Both the position numbers and the translations under genes were made by a program. A stretch of 64,000 nucleotides of DNA, taken from the NCBI GenBank assembly GCA_965207335.1, contig OZ242267.1, positions 682,001-746,000 on the forward strand, in the 5' to 3' direction. The notes under the pieces are model-generated. The model saw only the letters and a program-made list of their open reading frames with translations. It did no database searches and had not been told where the DNA came from. This stretch comes from G965207335 sp965207335. GTDB lineage: Bacteria; Pseudomonadota; Gammaproteobacteria; PS1; Pseudothioglobaceae. Shown piece by piece: positions 1 to 9,669 of the stretch (its first letter is position 1; the number at the start of each line of letters is the position of its first letter).

Positions 1-3000
1 ACCTGTTGATATTGCACCTCCAAAAAATACATTAAATACTTGTACAACACTGGCATTAGTTGCTGTCAAAGTAACATTTGTAGGAATATTACTACTATCA
101 TATATAACACCACCGCCAGTAATAATTTGCGATATTCTGTCACTATTTTCAAAGCCTATGGGGCTATCATAAGTTGTATTACCAAATGCGTCTGCTCTTA
201 TAACAATACTTAATACAGGATAAACATTAATAACTATAACATCATTAGAATTAAGATTGCTGTCATAAGAGGTCAATGTTGCAACACCCGCTATTCCACC
301 TGCACTATAAGTAATAGTACCTGCACTACCACTAGCATAAGCAATACTACCAATATTACCTTCTAAGGTAAAAGTAGTGGCACTTGATAATTGAGTAAAA
401 TTATTACTGCCTATAAGCAAAGATTCATTTACTAAAAACTTAGCATCGCCTGCTAAATTAAAGCCAAATATTTGCACCGATACATCAACAGAACCAGATA
501 ATGATACTCCGCCTGAGCTAACATCAGCTGTTATTACAACATCACCTACCGCATTTGCAATAGAAGTTACATCCACTGATGCTAAGCCTGTTGTAGTTGT
601 AATGGCATTTGAATTACTTAAAGTTACAGTACTACCATTACTATTTTCGCTAAAGGTTATATTACTTGAGGTGGTTATTAAATTACCATCTGCATCTTGT
701 AGTTTTGCGGTGAATGTTTCTGTATTTGCAGTTGATGATAATAGTGTGAAATTGTTAGGTGTAAGGACAACACTAGATAAAGCACCATGAGCTGTAGCAT
801 AGGTTCTGGTAGCTATAATACTGCTATTAACCCAGAATGTAATAATATCAGTGCCTACTTTATCAGCGGTATAGGTAAATGTTGCAAAAGCATTAGTAGT
901 AGGATTAGGGGTAATTGTGTAACTACCATAAGTAGTATTACCACCATTGACAACTGGACTAATTGTATCATTACCTAGATTACCAGCATTATCTTTTAAG
1001 GTAATTAATAATGCAGCAGCAGAATTGCCTGCTATTAGTGAAACTGTATTTTCATCACCTGTCATCGTAGAAGTTGGTGTACCAACAACTGCACCCGGAA
1101 CAATAGTAATCATTGTGCTAGTAGAAGCACCAGATTCATTATCAGTAATAACTAGGGTATATACTCCTGTTGCAGTCGGGGCAAATGTGTAAGTGCCATT
1201 ATTAGCAGTTAAATCACCAATGCCGTTATCAACACTAACGGTAATATCAGCACTACCATCACCGCCACCGCCAGTAATAGCAAAGTTCAAACTATCACCA
1301 CTTATTAAAGTACTAGGTATTGTAGTAGTAAATGCAAGTGCTTCTGAGACAACCACTGCATAGCGTTTGGTAATACCAAAATTTTGGTCAAATCCAGAAA
1401 TACTATTAAGATTACCTACAGTATTATTAGGGAAGTTGACATCGCGAATATATATTGTCGTTGTGCCAGCACTAACACCCGTAACAACACGGCTATTGGT
1501 AGTTAAACTCACTACGGCAGAAGTATCGCTAATTGCACCTGAATTATCGGCAAAATTATAGCTGACTGTGGCTGGGTTACCCGTACCTGCACTACCGCCG
1601 GTAATACTGGTAAAAGTATAACTATCGCCAATGGTTACATAAGCTGTTGGAACACTATTTGTGTTACTTCCATTAACACGCAAAATATCAACAATGGTAA
1701 CAATATCAGTCGTTGCACTTCTTGTACTACCATTAGCAAAAATATCATTAGTCGTTACCACTAGCATAGCAGTGCCTATTGAGACTCCAAATAGATCAAT
1801 TGTATTACCTACTCTTACAACACTGGCATTGGTTGAGGTAACAGTAACATTATTTGGTATATTAACCGTATCACCACTATTAAAAGTTACTACAGTGTAT
1901 GAAACACCACCACCAGTAATAAGTGATGCTATTCCGTCATTACTTTCAAAACCCATAGGACGAATATCATAAGCAATCTCATTAAATGCATCTGCACTAA
2001 TTGCAATACTTAATGCAGGATAAACATTAATAACTATAACATCATTAGAACTAAGAGTGCTGTCATAAGAGGTCAAGGTTGCAACACCCGCTACACCACC
2101 TGCACTATAAGTAATAGTACCTGCACTACCACTAGCATAAGCAATACTACCAATATTACCTTCTAAGGTAAAAGTAGTGGCACTTGATAATTGAGTAAAA
2201 TTATTACTGCCTATAAGCAAAGATTCATTTACTAAAAACTTAGCATCGCCTGCTAAATTAAAGCCAAATATTTGCACCGATACATCAACAGAACCAGCTA
2301 ATGATACTCCACCTGTAATAGCATCAGCTGTTATTACAACATCACCTACCGCATTTGCAATAGAAGTTACATCCACTGATGCTAAGCCTGTTGTAGTTGT
2401 AATGGCATTTGAATTACTTAAAGTTACAGTACTACCATTACTATTTTCGCTAAAGGTTACATTACTTGAGGTAGTTATTATATTACCATTTGCATCTTTT
2501 AGTTCTGCTGTGAATGTTTCTGTATTTGCAGTTGATGATAATAGTGTGAAATTGTTAGGTGTAAGGACTACACTAGCCAAGACGCCATGGGTTACTGTAA
2601 TAGTGCGAGTAGCAATAGTAACACCATTTACAGAGATAACTATAGTATCTGCGCCTACTAAATTAGTTGTATAGACTACGGTTGCAACACCTGTTAGGGT
2701 ATTAGATGCAATAGTAATATCAACTCCTAAACTTGAAGCATTTGTGGTAATACTACCAGAAACATTATTGCCAAATCTATCTCTTAATTGCACATTAAAT
2801 GATATAGAGCCATCTGCTGTTAAATTAGTGTTGGCATTGCCTGATATTGTAGAATTTGATGCTGATACAATATCTGGGTTAAATGTTATATTTTGAGTAC
2901 CAATAACTGCACCATCAACTGCAATAGTTACAATTGTAGTGCCTGCAGTATTATTTGAGACACTTAATGAGTATATACCTGTTTGACTTGTTGCACTAAG

Positions 3001-5673
3001 GAAGCCACTACCATTATTTAGAGTAACAGTCACATTACCAGTAGTTGAGGTAAGACTATTGTCATTATTTCTACCCATTATAGTAATAGTAACACCAATA
3101 ACATTACCAACAGTAGCAGTATTGCTTGACAATATAAAACTAGAATCACTAGCACTTGCCACTGGTATTATAGTTATGTTAATAGTGGCATTAATTGTTT
3201 TATTATTAGCTGTTAGACTAACAATAACAGTAGTAGTACCAGCAAAGTCATTTGATGGTTGGAACATGACATCAGTTGTACTTATAGCAGAGTTAGGACT
3301 TGCTTGAGAAAATGTTACAGTGCCACCACTAGCACTAGTACCAGACCAACTAACATTATCACCATCTAAATCAAAACCAGATAGGGTTGTTATCTTACTT
3401 GCTTGACTATTACCTTGTATTATAGTGTTGGCTGTTATAGTAGTTGTTGGAGTAAACCCATTAGGGAATTCATAATTTGCTTTTCTGCCACCAAAGCCAG
3501 AATTATTTTGTCTTAGAACAAATTGTGACATTAGTCGAGCAATAGTGCCATTTGCAAACTCGTTGGATGGTTGAGTACTGCTCCACTCTCTGTCATAAAA
3601 TCCTGGATAAAGGCTATAAACTGTATCGGCTGTTACTTGGGCATAAATTTGTGTTGCTGAGTCTGTTACTTGTAATAAATTAAAGGGATAAGTAGTACTA
3701 TCATTTGAACTAATAGCTTTATCAGTAACTATGCCATACCAACTAGTATTAAACCCAATGCTACCATCAATAAATGTCCTTTCCTGAGAACTATTAAATA
3801 TTAGAAAATGACCACCTAAATCATCAATAACACCTTGAAATGTGCTAGCAGCACTACCATTGCCATTAGTGCCTAATGCAGAATCTGCATAAATACTACC
3901 ACCAAAAACAGATACATTAAAAAGACGACTATCAAAGGCATTAGTAATTACAGGGCCACTATTTGTTTCAATTACTGTTACTGTTACTGATTTTGTTGTA
4001 GTATTACCTAATGTGTCTTGTAAACTAATATTAATAAGTCCTGTACCTATGGCATCTGGGATTACGGTGAAATAAAGATTAGCAGTAGTTGGGGTGTTAC
4101 TTAATGCCATTGTCGTAACAATAGCATTAGTTGTAAAAGATACAACAGGTGCGGGGTTGGTGGTAAATATATTATCACCTGTTGTTGATATACTAAATGT
4201 ATTATTCTCAACAACACCTTGATCTATAATATCAGTAATAGCTAATTGGTAACGGATAGTATTAGAGGCATTTTTTGTCAAGTTAACAGTGTTTTGTGCT
4301 AAGGTAAAATTTGCTGGTGCAACAAATGTAATAGCAGTTGAAGAATCAGAAACACCATCAACCATAGCAGTTATAGTAGTCAGCCCTGCTACACTATTTG
4401 TTATTGTAGTATTATAAGTTCCAGTACCATTTGCAACAGGTGTAGTACTATTAGCTGAATTATCTACTGATATTCTTAAATTACCGTCAGTTAAGTTATT
4501 ATTAGTATCTCTAAGAGTTATAGTAGCAATAACTGAGGCATCAATTACAGCCCTATCAACTCCTAACTGTATACTACTTGTAACTGCAACACCTGCTTGT
4601 ACTGTTATTGTTCTAGTGCCAACAAGGCTACCGTTTATATAAACTCCAATATCGTGTGACCCTGATACTACTGAGCTATAATCAATAGTTGCAACACCTG
4701 CTGATGTTACATTATTAATTACAAAAGATGAGTTTGCAAAATTGCTAGCAAATGTCAAGCCACTACTATTGCTTGTTGGATCACCGTTAGCATCGGTTAA
4801 ATTAACCGTAAAACTTGTGGTTTCATCTGCTACAAAATCAACTGGATCAATTGTAATAGTTGCTGATGATGGTGCTAGTGGTGGGCCTTGGATTGTATAA
4901 GTAGCTACACCTACCCTATTGGTAAAGCCTCTACCTGTTGAACCTTGAGTAAATATTACATTGATATTTGTTTGACCTTTAGTAGTGCCGATCCAAGTAA
5001 ATTTAGCTTCATACATATCCAAAGGAGATGGTATTACTGATAGTTGTCCACCAGTGGATACACTAAAATTAACAACGCCAGTGCCAAAAATTCCATCAAA
5101 AAAATCAGAGTTGCCAAAGTTTCCACTAGAATAAGCTCCCTCTGTCCCTGTGGCACCTGTTGAGTATAAATATACACCAGTTGAAATCAGAGTTGAAGTA
5201 CCTAAAGTAGCTGCAATGGTTGTTTGGCTGTTTTGAATACCATAATTATATGCCTCAGGTGTTAGAACTGTTAAATCCCCATCATTGACAGTTCCAGAAA
5301 GATTAACCCAAACCGCATTTATAAATCTATCAGTATCAGCATCAGAATCTCTATCAGCCGTACCACTTGTAGGTTCTACTAAATTTACTGGTGATGTAAT
5401 TACAGCTCTGCCATATAAATCAGTAACACTCTCAAATTGTATAACTGAACTATCATAAAACAGCTGAAAGCCTATAGTATTAATATCATTAGTAACATTA
5501 GAGTCTGTTGCAAATGAATGCACTGTTGTTAGGGTAATGGTAGGATTATTAAAATCAGTAGCATCAAAAGGCGAGGATGGATTAATAGTAATAGTTTGTG
5601 TTCCAGCAAAAACTGACAACGAGCATACTAAAAAAAGAATGTTAGATATAGTTTTTAATAATTGTTTTTTCAT
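1..5673 (-). CDS. Giant secreted Ig-like repeat protein (C-terminus outside window)
   Basis: The minus-strand frame is open from an ATG at 5671-5673 to the left edge, at least 1891 codons, so the C-terminus is missing. The N-terminus is a signal peptide (MKKQLLK, hydrophobic core, likely cleavage after SVFA). About 200 residues resembling a cohesin-type module follow, with the same layout as the two upstream genes, and then many Thr/Ser/Val/Asn-rich beta-sandwich repeats of bacterial Ig-like (Big/filamin-like) type. It starts 14 bases after the stop of the preceding gene and is probably the last gene of a three-gene operon. The likely role is an extracellular adhesin or matrix protein. No enzymatic motif is visible. 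The plus-strand frames opposite it are shadows. Confidence 0.8.
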   Translation of the reverse strand, partial: MKKQLLKTISNILFLVCSLSVFAGTQTITINPSSPFDATDFNNPTITLTTVHSFATDSNVTNDINTIGFQLFYDSSVIQFESVTDLYGRAVITSPVNLVEPTSGTADRDSDADTDRFINAVWVNLSGTVNDGDLTVLTPEAYNYGIQNSQTTIAATLGTSTLISTGVYLYSTGATGTEGAYSSGNFGNSDFFDGIFGTGVVNFSVSTGGQLSVIPSPLDMYEAKFTWIGTTKGQTNINVIFTQGSTGRGFTNRVGVATYTIQGPPLAPSSATITIDPVDFVADETTSFTVNLTDANGDPTSNSSGLTFASNFANSSFVINNVTSAGVATIDYSSVVSGSHDIGVYINGSLVGTRTITVQAGVAVTSSIQLGVDRAVIDASVIATITLRDTNNNLTDGNLRISVDNSANSTTPVANGTGTYNTTITNSVAGLTTITAMVDGVSDSSTAITFVAPANFTLAQNTVNLTKNASNTIRYQLAITDIIDQGVVENNTFSISTTGDNIFTTNPAPVVSFTTNAIVTTMALSNTPTTANLYFTVIPDAIGTGLINISLQDTLGNTTTKSVTVTVIETNSGPVITNAFDSRLFNVSVFGGSIYADSALGTNGNGSAASTFQGVIDDLGGHFLIFNSSQERTFIDGSIGFNTSWYGIVTDKAISSNDSTTYPFNLLQVTDSATQIYAQVTADTVYSLYPGFYDREWSSTQPSNEFANGTIARLMSQFVLRQNNSGFGGRKANYEFPNGFTPTTTITANTIIQGNSQASKITTLSGFDLDGDNVSWSGTSASGGTVTFSQASPNSAISTTDVMFQPSNDFAGTTTVIVSLTANNKTINATINITIIPVASASDSSFILSSNTATVGNVIGVTITIMGRNNDNSLTSTTGNVTVTLNNGSGFLSATSQTGIYSLSVSNNTAGTTIVTIAVDGAVIGTQNITFNPDIVSASNSTISGNANTNLTADGSISFNVQLRDRFGNNVSGSITTNASSLGVDITIASNTLTGVATVVYTTNLVGADTIVISVNGVTIATRTITVTHGVLASVVLTPNNFTLLSSTANTETFTAELKDANGNIITTSSNVTFSENSNGSTVTLSNSNAITTTTGLASVDVTSIANAVGDVVITADAITGGVSLAGSVDVSVQIFGFNLAGDAKFLVNESLLIGSNNFTQLSSATTFTLEGNIGSIAYASGSAGTITYSAGGVAGVATLTSYDSTLSSNDVIVINVYPALSIAISADAFNEIAYDIRPMGFESNDGIASLITGGGVSYTVVTFNSGDTVNIPNNVTVTSTNASVVRVGNTIDLFGVSIGTAMLVVTTNDIFANGSTRSATTDIVTIVDILRVNGSNTNSVPTAYVTIGDSYTFTSITGGSAGTGNPATVSYNFADNSGAISDTSAVVSLTTNSRVVTGVSAGTTTIYIRDVNFPNNTVGNLNSISGFDQNFGITKRYAVVVSEALAFTTTIPSTLISGDSLNFAITGGGGDGSADITVSVDNGIGDLTANNGTYTFAPTATGVYTLVITDNESGASTSTMITIVPGAVVGTPTSTMTGDENTVSLIAGNSAAALLITLKDNAGNLGNDTISPVVNGGNTTYGSYTITPNPTTNAFATFTYTADKVGTDIITFWVNSSIIATRTYATAHGALSSVVLTPNNFTLLSSTANTETFTAKLQDADGNLITTSSNITFSENSNGSTVTLSNSNAITTTTGLASVDVTSIANAVGDVVITADVSSGGVSLSGSVDVSVQIFGFNLAGDAKFLVNESLLIGSNNFTQLSSATTFTLEGNIGSIAYASGSAGTITYSAGGIAGVATLTSYDSNLNSNDVIVINVYPVLSIVIRADAFGNTTYDSPIGFENSDRISQIITGGGVIYDSSNIPTNVTLTATNASVVQVFNVFFGGAISTG
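181..780. repeat. Internal 600-bp repeat, copy 1 of the giant Ig-like gene
   Basis: This block is nearly identical to 1981-2580. The offset is exactly 1800 bases (600 codons), so the reading frame is kept. Homology continues weakly to the left of 181, so the full duplicated unit is probably about 1.8 kb, with the Ig-like domains between the copies diverged. Confidence 0.85.
1981..2580. repeat. Internal 600-bp repeat, copy 2 of the giant Ig-like gene
   Basis: Second copy of the block at 181-780, with only scattered substitutions over 600 bases. The high identity inside an otherwise divergent Ig-like array indicates recent duplication or gene conversion. Confidence 0.85.
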
Positions 5674-5687
5674 AATATTTTATATGT

Positions 5688-7352
5688 TTACTCATTAACA
5701 AGAGATTGTAGATATTGTAAAATTTGTGCATCATTTCTGCTTCTGTCGCTTGCGACAGCACCTGTGGTATCTATGGATGATTGCCCGCCCATAAACCTAA
5801 TAATCAAAATACCGTCAGTAGATATATCAAGGTTACCACCACTGCCATCAATATCTAATTTATCAACATTATTTTGTAAATAACTTAAAATTTCTGCATC
5901 ATCTCTGCTTCTGTCGCTTGCGACAGCACCTGTGGTATCTATGGATGATTGCCCGCCCATAAACCTAATAATCAAAATACCGTCAGTAGATATATCAAGG
6001 TTGCCACCACTGCCGTCAATATCTAAATCAAAGCCACTACTAACAGTAATAGTAACAGTTCCACCAATTCCTCCAACATACGCAGTAATAACTGCCATAC
6101 CTATACTAGTATTACTTGCAGTAAAAGCAAGGGTTGCTATACCGTTTGTGATATTTCTTATAGTAGATTCCAGTCCATTAGTATCAAAAGCAAATATGGT
6201 AGTACTTGAGGTTTTAAATATAGCAGTACTGCTATTATCACTTGTTATAGTATTGTTAAAACTATCTCTTAGAGTTGCCACTAAAACAATACTTACCGTG
6301 CTAGCCTCTATAATATTTATAGGTGAGGCGGTTAATAATATATTAGCAAAATCTGCTGTTTGAATAGTAATTGTTTGTGTGCTGACTGCCAGAGTATTGC
6401 CTACATAAATAGCTATAGTGTATGTGCCTGCAACTGTTGTCTGATAATTGATAGTTACACTACCTTGTGTTGTTGCTTCAGCTATTGTAAAAAATCCAGC
6501 TGCAGTTCCAGCAAATGATAAACTGCTAGTAGCATCGGTAGGATTGCCGTTAATATCTCTTATTGTTATTGTAAAACTTGCATTATTTCCTGCTACAGTA
6601 TTGGCTGGGATATTATTTGTAAGAGTTGCTGTTGTAGCTGTAAATGATGGTACTTTAACTCTTAGTATGCTAGTTGCACCTGATGTATAATCTCCACTAA
6701 CACCAGTAGATTTTATAAGGGCTTTTACATACGATACACTTGTTGCTGTAGAATTCCAAGTAAATTTAAAGTTTACTAAATCAACTATTGTTGGTATTGG
6801 TAAAGATGATTGAGCGACAGTAGCACTGGTAACAGTAGAATCTTCACAATAGCCATAATCCTCTACAACCTGTGCAATAGTCGTAGTAGAAGCTACTAAT
6901 TCTTGGGTAATACTATGTTCACCAGTACTACCATCATTACAATTATATATGCCTGTGTCAGCACGATATGTGACTTGAAACACCTTATTAGTTGTATCAT
7001 CATTATCGGTATTGGATAAATCATCTGCTATTGATGGAGTGCCTATTAAATTAGCACTATAAATTAGTGAAACACCGCTGTCTGTTAAACTTAACTCACT
7101 GCTATTATAATTTACCACTACAGTAATATCTGTTATGCTAGCATCATTTGTTGCTGATTGATATGTGTGAACGGCATCAAATGATATTGTACTACCAATA
7201 GTAGAGGTAGTAGCATTAATATTAAGTGATGGGTATATTGTATTATCTTCTGTTGCACTGCCAAAAGTTATTGTTTGAGTACCTGCTGACAAACCATACG
7301 AAAATGCTAGTAAGGTAATAGCATATATTATTTGTAGTATTTTGTTTTTCAT
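5688..7352 (-). CDS. Secreted Ig-like protein with two dockerin-like C-terminal repeats
   Basis: The start chosen is the ATG at 7350-7352 (MKNKILQIIY...), which opens a clear signal peptide ending near SYGLSAG. An ATG 36 bases upstream would overlap the previous gene and add a non-signal-like tail. An N-terminal cohesin-like module of about 200 residues is followed by two Ig-like domains and two tandem 56-residue repeats with the core DIDGSGG..STDG.LIIRFMGG, ending in an alpha-helical segment (AxILxYLQ). These Asp-rich repeats resemble the dockerin/EF-hand-like 'DGLLxLRYLFG' modules of marine bacterial surface proteins and are expected to bind calcium. It lies 10 bases after the upstream stop and 14 bases before the giant gene. 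Role inferred: surface or matrix protein. Confidence 0.8.
   Translation of the reverse strand: MKNKILQIIYAITLLAFSYGLSAGTQTITFGSATEDNTIYPSLNINATTSTIGSTISFDAVHTYQSATNDASITDITVVVNYNSSELSLTDSGVSLIYSANLIGTPSIADDLSNTDNDDTTNKVFQVTYRADTGIYNCNDGSTGEHSITQELVASTTTIAQVVEDYGYCEDSTVTSATVAQSSLPIPTIVDLVNFKFTWNSTATSVSYVKALIKSTGVSGDYTSGATSILRVKVPSFTATTATLTNNIPANTVAGNNASFTITIRDINGNPTDATSSLSFAGTAAGFFTIAEATTQGSVTINYQTTVAGTYTIAIYVGNTLAVSTQTITIQTADFANILLTASPINIIEASTVSIVLVATLRDSFNNTITSDNSSTAIFKTSSTTIFAFDTNGLESTIRNITNGIATLAFTASNTSIGMAVITAYVGGIGGTVTITVSSGFDLDIDGSGGNLDISTDGILIIRFMGGQSSIDTTGAVASDRSRDDAEILSYLQNNVDKLDIDGSGGNLDISTDGILIIRFMGGQSSIDTTGAVASDRSRNDAQILQYLQSLVNE
5735..6028. repeat. Tandem dockerin-like coding repeat (2 x 168 bp)
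   Basis: Two nearly identical stretches of about 125 bases are spaced 168 bases (56 codons) apart and encode the two dockerin-like repeats. Each holds the perfect palindrome CTGTCGC-TT-GCGACAG inside the coding sequence (Ala-Ser-Asp-Arg region). Confidence 0.85.
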
Positions 7353-7362
7353 AATATAAAAA

Positions 7363-8883
7363 TTATCTATATCCATTAAGAGTATCATAAATACTACTTC
7401 CTGATTGTGTTAATCCAGTACTTGTATTTATAAAGGTGTTTTTATTACCATTTGAGGTAATAAACAGTAAAATTAAGTCACTGTCTGCTGTGGTTAAACC
7501 ATCTGTGTTCTCAACATTTAAATCGCCACTAAATTTATCTAAATAATTATAAATCTCTACTCTGTCTAATCCTGCTACCCCACCAATTTTAGCACTGGTA
7601 TTTAAAAAAGTTTTGGAACTGTTCGAAGTAATAAACAATAAAATTAATTTGCTGTCTATTGTAGTCAAGCCACCAACTTTGTCAATATCTAAATTAAAGC
7701 CAGGCTCAACAGTAATAGTATTTGTACTCATTACCGTGCCAATAGAGGCTGTAATAGTTGTTGTACCTACGCTAGTATTAGTTGCTGTGAAAATTAAAGT
7801 TGCTATGCCGTTTATGGCATTGGTTGTTGTTGATTCCAGTGTATTGCCATCAAAGGTAAGTATAGTGGTACTTGAGGTTTTAAATGCGATGCTACTGTTA
7901 TCAGCAATTCTAATGTTATTAAACTCATCTATTAAAGTTGCTACTAGGGTAATAGTAGCCTCCCTATCATCTCTAATAATAGTAGGTGTTACACTTAACA
8001 GTATTTGATTAAGTGTTGCGGCTTGTACTATGATTGTTTGTGATGCCATAATAATAACACCATCTAAATAAGCAGCAATTACTGTGTTTGTAGCTTGTGT
8101 TAGTGGGCAATTAACTATGGTAATGCCATTTGTATTGGGTGCAGTATTGCTACAATTTGCACCTACAAACGATAGACTGGCTCTGTTTGTAGGTATATTA
8201 TTTGCTGATAAATTAATAGTAAAACTAGCATTTGTGCCTGCTATTATGGTACTAGATGAACCAAGTGCTAAGGTTGCTGTTGTGGCATAAGGTCCCTGTC
8301 CTTCTATTATCAAACTACTTGCTGAAAATACAAAGCCATTAGTAATAGTAGTAATGGCGAAGTTTATGCTTGTTGTGGCTCTATTTGCATTAGTTCTCCA
8401 CTTAAACTCTGCTGTGTAAAGTCTTTGTCCTTGTAAAATAGCCCATATAGTATCAGAGGCCCAAATAGTTGTTATTTGTTTGTCAGTATTATCATCGTTA
8501 TCGGTGTTATTAATACTGCTACTAGGGTCCGAGGTTCCAAGGTCGTTTTCTGCTATTGGTTGTATTTGAGTATCGCCTTGATAATCAAGAGCATATACCT
8601 TAGTAGCACTATCAAAAGAAGTGCCTATGTATTCTAATACTTCATTGTTAAAAAATAGTCGTAATCCTAATGCACGGACGGTATTAGATGAGGTGGATAA
8701 ACTAGTGTCTGTTGCATATACATGTAAAACATCAAAAGTAAAAGTGCTAGCACTTGTTATATTAGCAATTGTGGTACTTGGATTAACAATATCATTAACC
8801 GCAATTGATTGTGACCTTTCTGCCCAAATATTTTGAGTTATCATAAAAAAACATACAACACAAAGTGTTCTTAAAATTTTCAT
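7363..8883 (-). CDS. Secreted cohesin-like/Ig-like protein with dockerin-like tail
   Basis: 506 residues, first gene of the three-gene minus-strand set. The signal peptide MKILRTLCVVCFFMITQNIWA is cut near WAE. Residues of about 20-200 form a cohesin-like module (GLRLFFNNEVLEY; Asp-rich DNDDNTDK) that is shared in outline with the next two genes. Two Ig-like domains follow, then two degenerate dockerin-like repeats (LDIDKVGGLTTIDSKLILLF and LNVENTDGLTTADSDLILLF) that keep the Asp/Thr/Leu pattern but lack the full DxDG loop. Its stop precedes the next start by 10 bases. Function is probably extracellular; no catalytic motif was seen. Confidence 0.78.
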   Translation of the reverse strand: MKILRTLCVVCFFMITQNIWAERSQSIAVNDIVNPSTTIANITSASTFTFDVLHVYATDTSLSTSSNTVRALGLRLFFNNEVLEYIGTSFDSATKVYALDYQGDTQIQPIAENDLGTSDPSSSINNTDNDDNTDKQITTIWASDTIWAILQGQRLYTAEFKWRTNANRATTSINFAITTITNGFVFSASSLIIEGQGPYATTATLALGSSSTIIAGTNASFTINLSANNIPTNRASLSFVGANCSNTAPNTNGITIVNCPLTQATNTVIAAYLDGVIIMASQTIIVQAATLNQILLSVTPTIIRDDREATITLVATLIDEFNNIRIADNSSIAFKTSSTTILTFDGNTLESTTTNAINGIATLIFTATNTSVGTTTITASIGTVMSTNTITVEPGFNLDIDKVGGLTTIDSKLILLFITSNSSKTFLNTSAKIGGVAGLDRVEIYNYLDKFSGDLNVENTDGLTTADSDLILLFITSNGNKNTFINTSTGLTQSGSSIYDTLNGYR

Positions 8884-9296
8884 TAATTAAATTATTTTAA
8901 TACTATGACTATCATAACAATTATCAAACTCATGCTATTTTTAAAATCATACTATAACTTCGCCAATTATATAGTAAATTAAACAGTTATTTACAAAACT
9001 TTCATAAATTTAATATTACATACTATATTATACTAAAAAATAATACTACTATCAACATTAATTTTAATTATTATTTAATAATACATAATAAATATTGTGT
9101 TATGCATAGTACTGTTTTTAAATATGCTATTTTGTTTAAGATAATAACTTAATTCCATACAAAAAACTTGTTAAGTAGCTCAATAAAGACTGTTTTTTAT
9201 ACTTATTATAAGTAACCCGCTGTCATTGCAAGACTTATAAAAGGCGTGGCAATCTAGTGCTACAAACACGGTGTGATTTAAATCAGTGGTCTTTAT
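8884..9296. other. AT-rich intergenic region with a degenerate palindromic repeat
   Basis: No coding frame stands out. The segment must hold the promoter of the minus-strand secreted-protein operon, but no single promoter can be chosen in such AT-rich DNA. At about 9213-9280 there is a decayed copy of the 'GTCATTGCGAG...CTCGCAATGAC' palindrome that recurs through the window. Confidence 0.6.
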
Positions 9297-9557
9297 TTAT
9301 GTTCTAGTGCTAATACTTAAATCGCTAATAGGTTTACATTGACACGCTAGTATTTCGTCTTGTGATAGAGGAACTAAGGACTTGTTGTGAATTACATTGC
9401 CTTTTAATAACTGTAAAACACAACTACCACAATGTCCCTGACGGCAATTATGACTGATAATAATATTTTCTTGTTCTAACTCTGTTAGCAGTGATTTATC
9501 GCCGTAAATATAAATTTCTTGTTTATTGTTGTTATCATCAAAAAGCACCTTAAACAT
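9297..9557 (-). CDS. 2Fe-2S ferredoxin, YfaE-like (RNR-associated)
   Basis: 86 residues from the ATG at 9555-9557. It is a plant-type 2Fe-2S ferredoxin with the cluster motif NCRQGHCGSC plus a fourth cysteine in LACQC. It sits directly downstream of nrdB, as yfaE does in Escherichia coli, where the protein helps maintain the diiron-tyrosyl radical cofactor of NrdB. An upstream in-frame ATG at 9573-9575 would add six residues (MQRPLI) that derive from the inverted end of the repeat element at 9563-9669, so the inner ATG is preferred. Confidence 0.85.
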   Translation of the reverse strand: MFKVLFDDNNNKQEIYIYGDKSLLTELEQENIIISHNCRQGHCGSCVLQLLKGNVIHNKSLVPLSQDEILACQCKPISDLSISTRT

Positions 9558-9562
9558 AATTA

Positions 9563-9669
9563 AAGGCCTTTGCATAAATAGGGATGATTAACATAGCTCT
9601 GATTTTTGCTTAATATAAGTGAGTGAAAAGCGGGGTTCTGATGATTATTCATGTTTATGTAAAAATCTC
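9563..9669 (-). mobile_element. MITE-like element, internally deleted, inverted copy
   Basis: Reverse-orientation relative of the 164-bp element at 20080-20243. It keeps both ends (AAGGCCTTTGCATAAATA at the left, TTTATGTAAAAATCTC at the right) and the inner 'cagaaccccgc' and 'aaaaatcagagct' blocks, but has lost about 57 internal bases. Its right end overlaps the TGA stop of nrdB. Confidence 0.75.

Noticed and set aside
602..8836. Many plus-strand frames of 60-140 codons opposite the secreted repeat proteins.
   Set aside because: They lie antisense to clearly signal-peptide-bearing repeat proteins, have Val/Leu/Thr-rich composition mirroring the complementary strand and no start signals.
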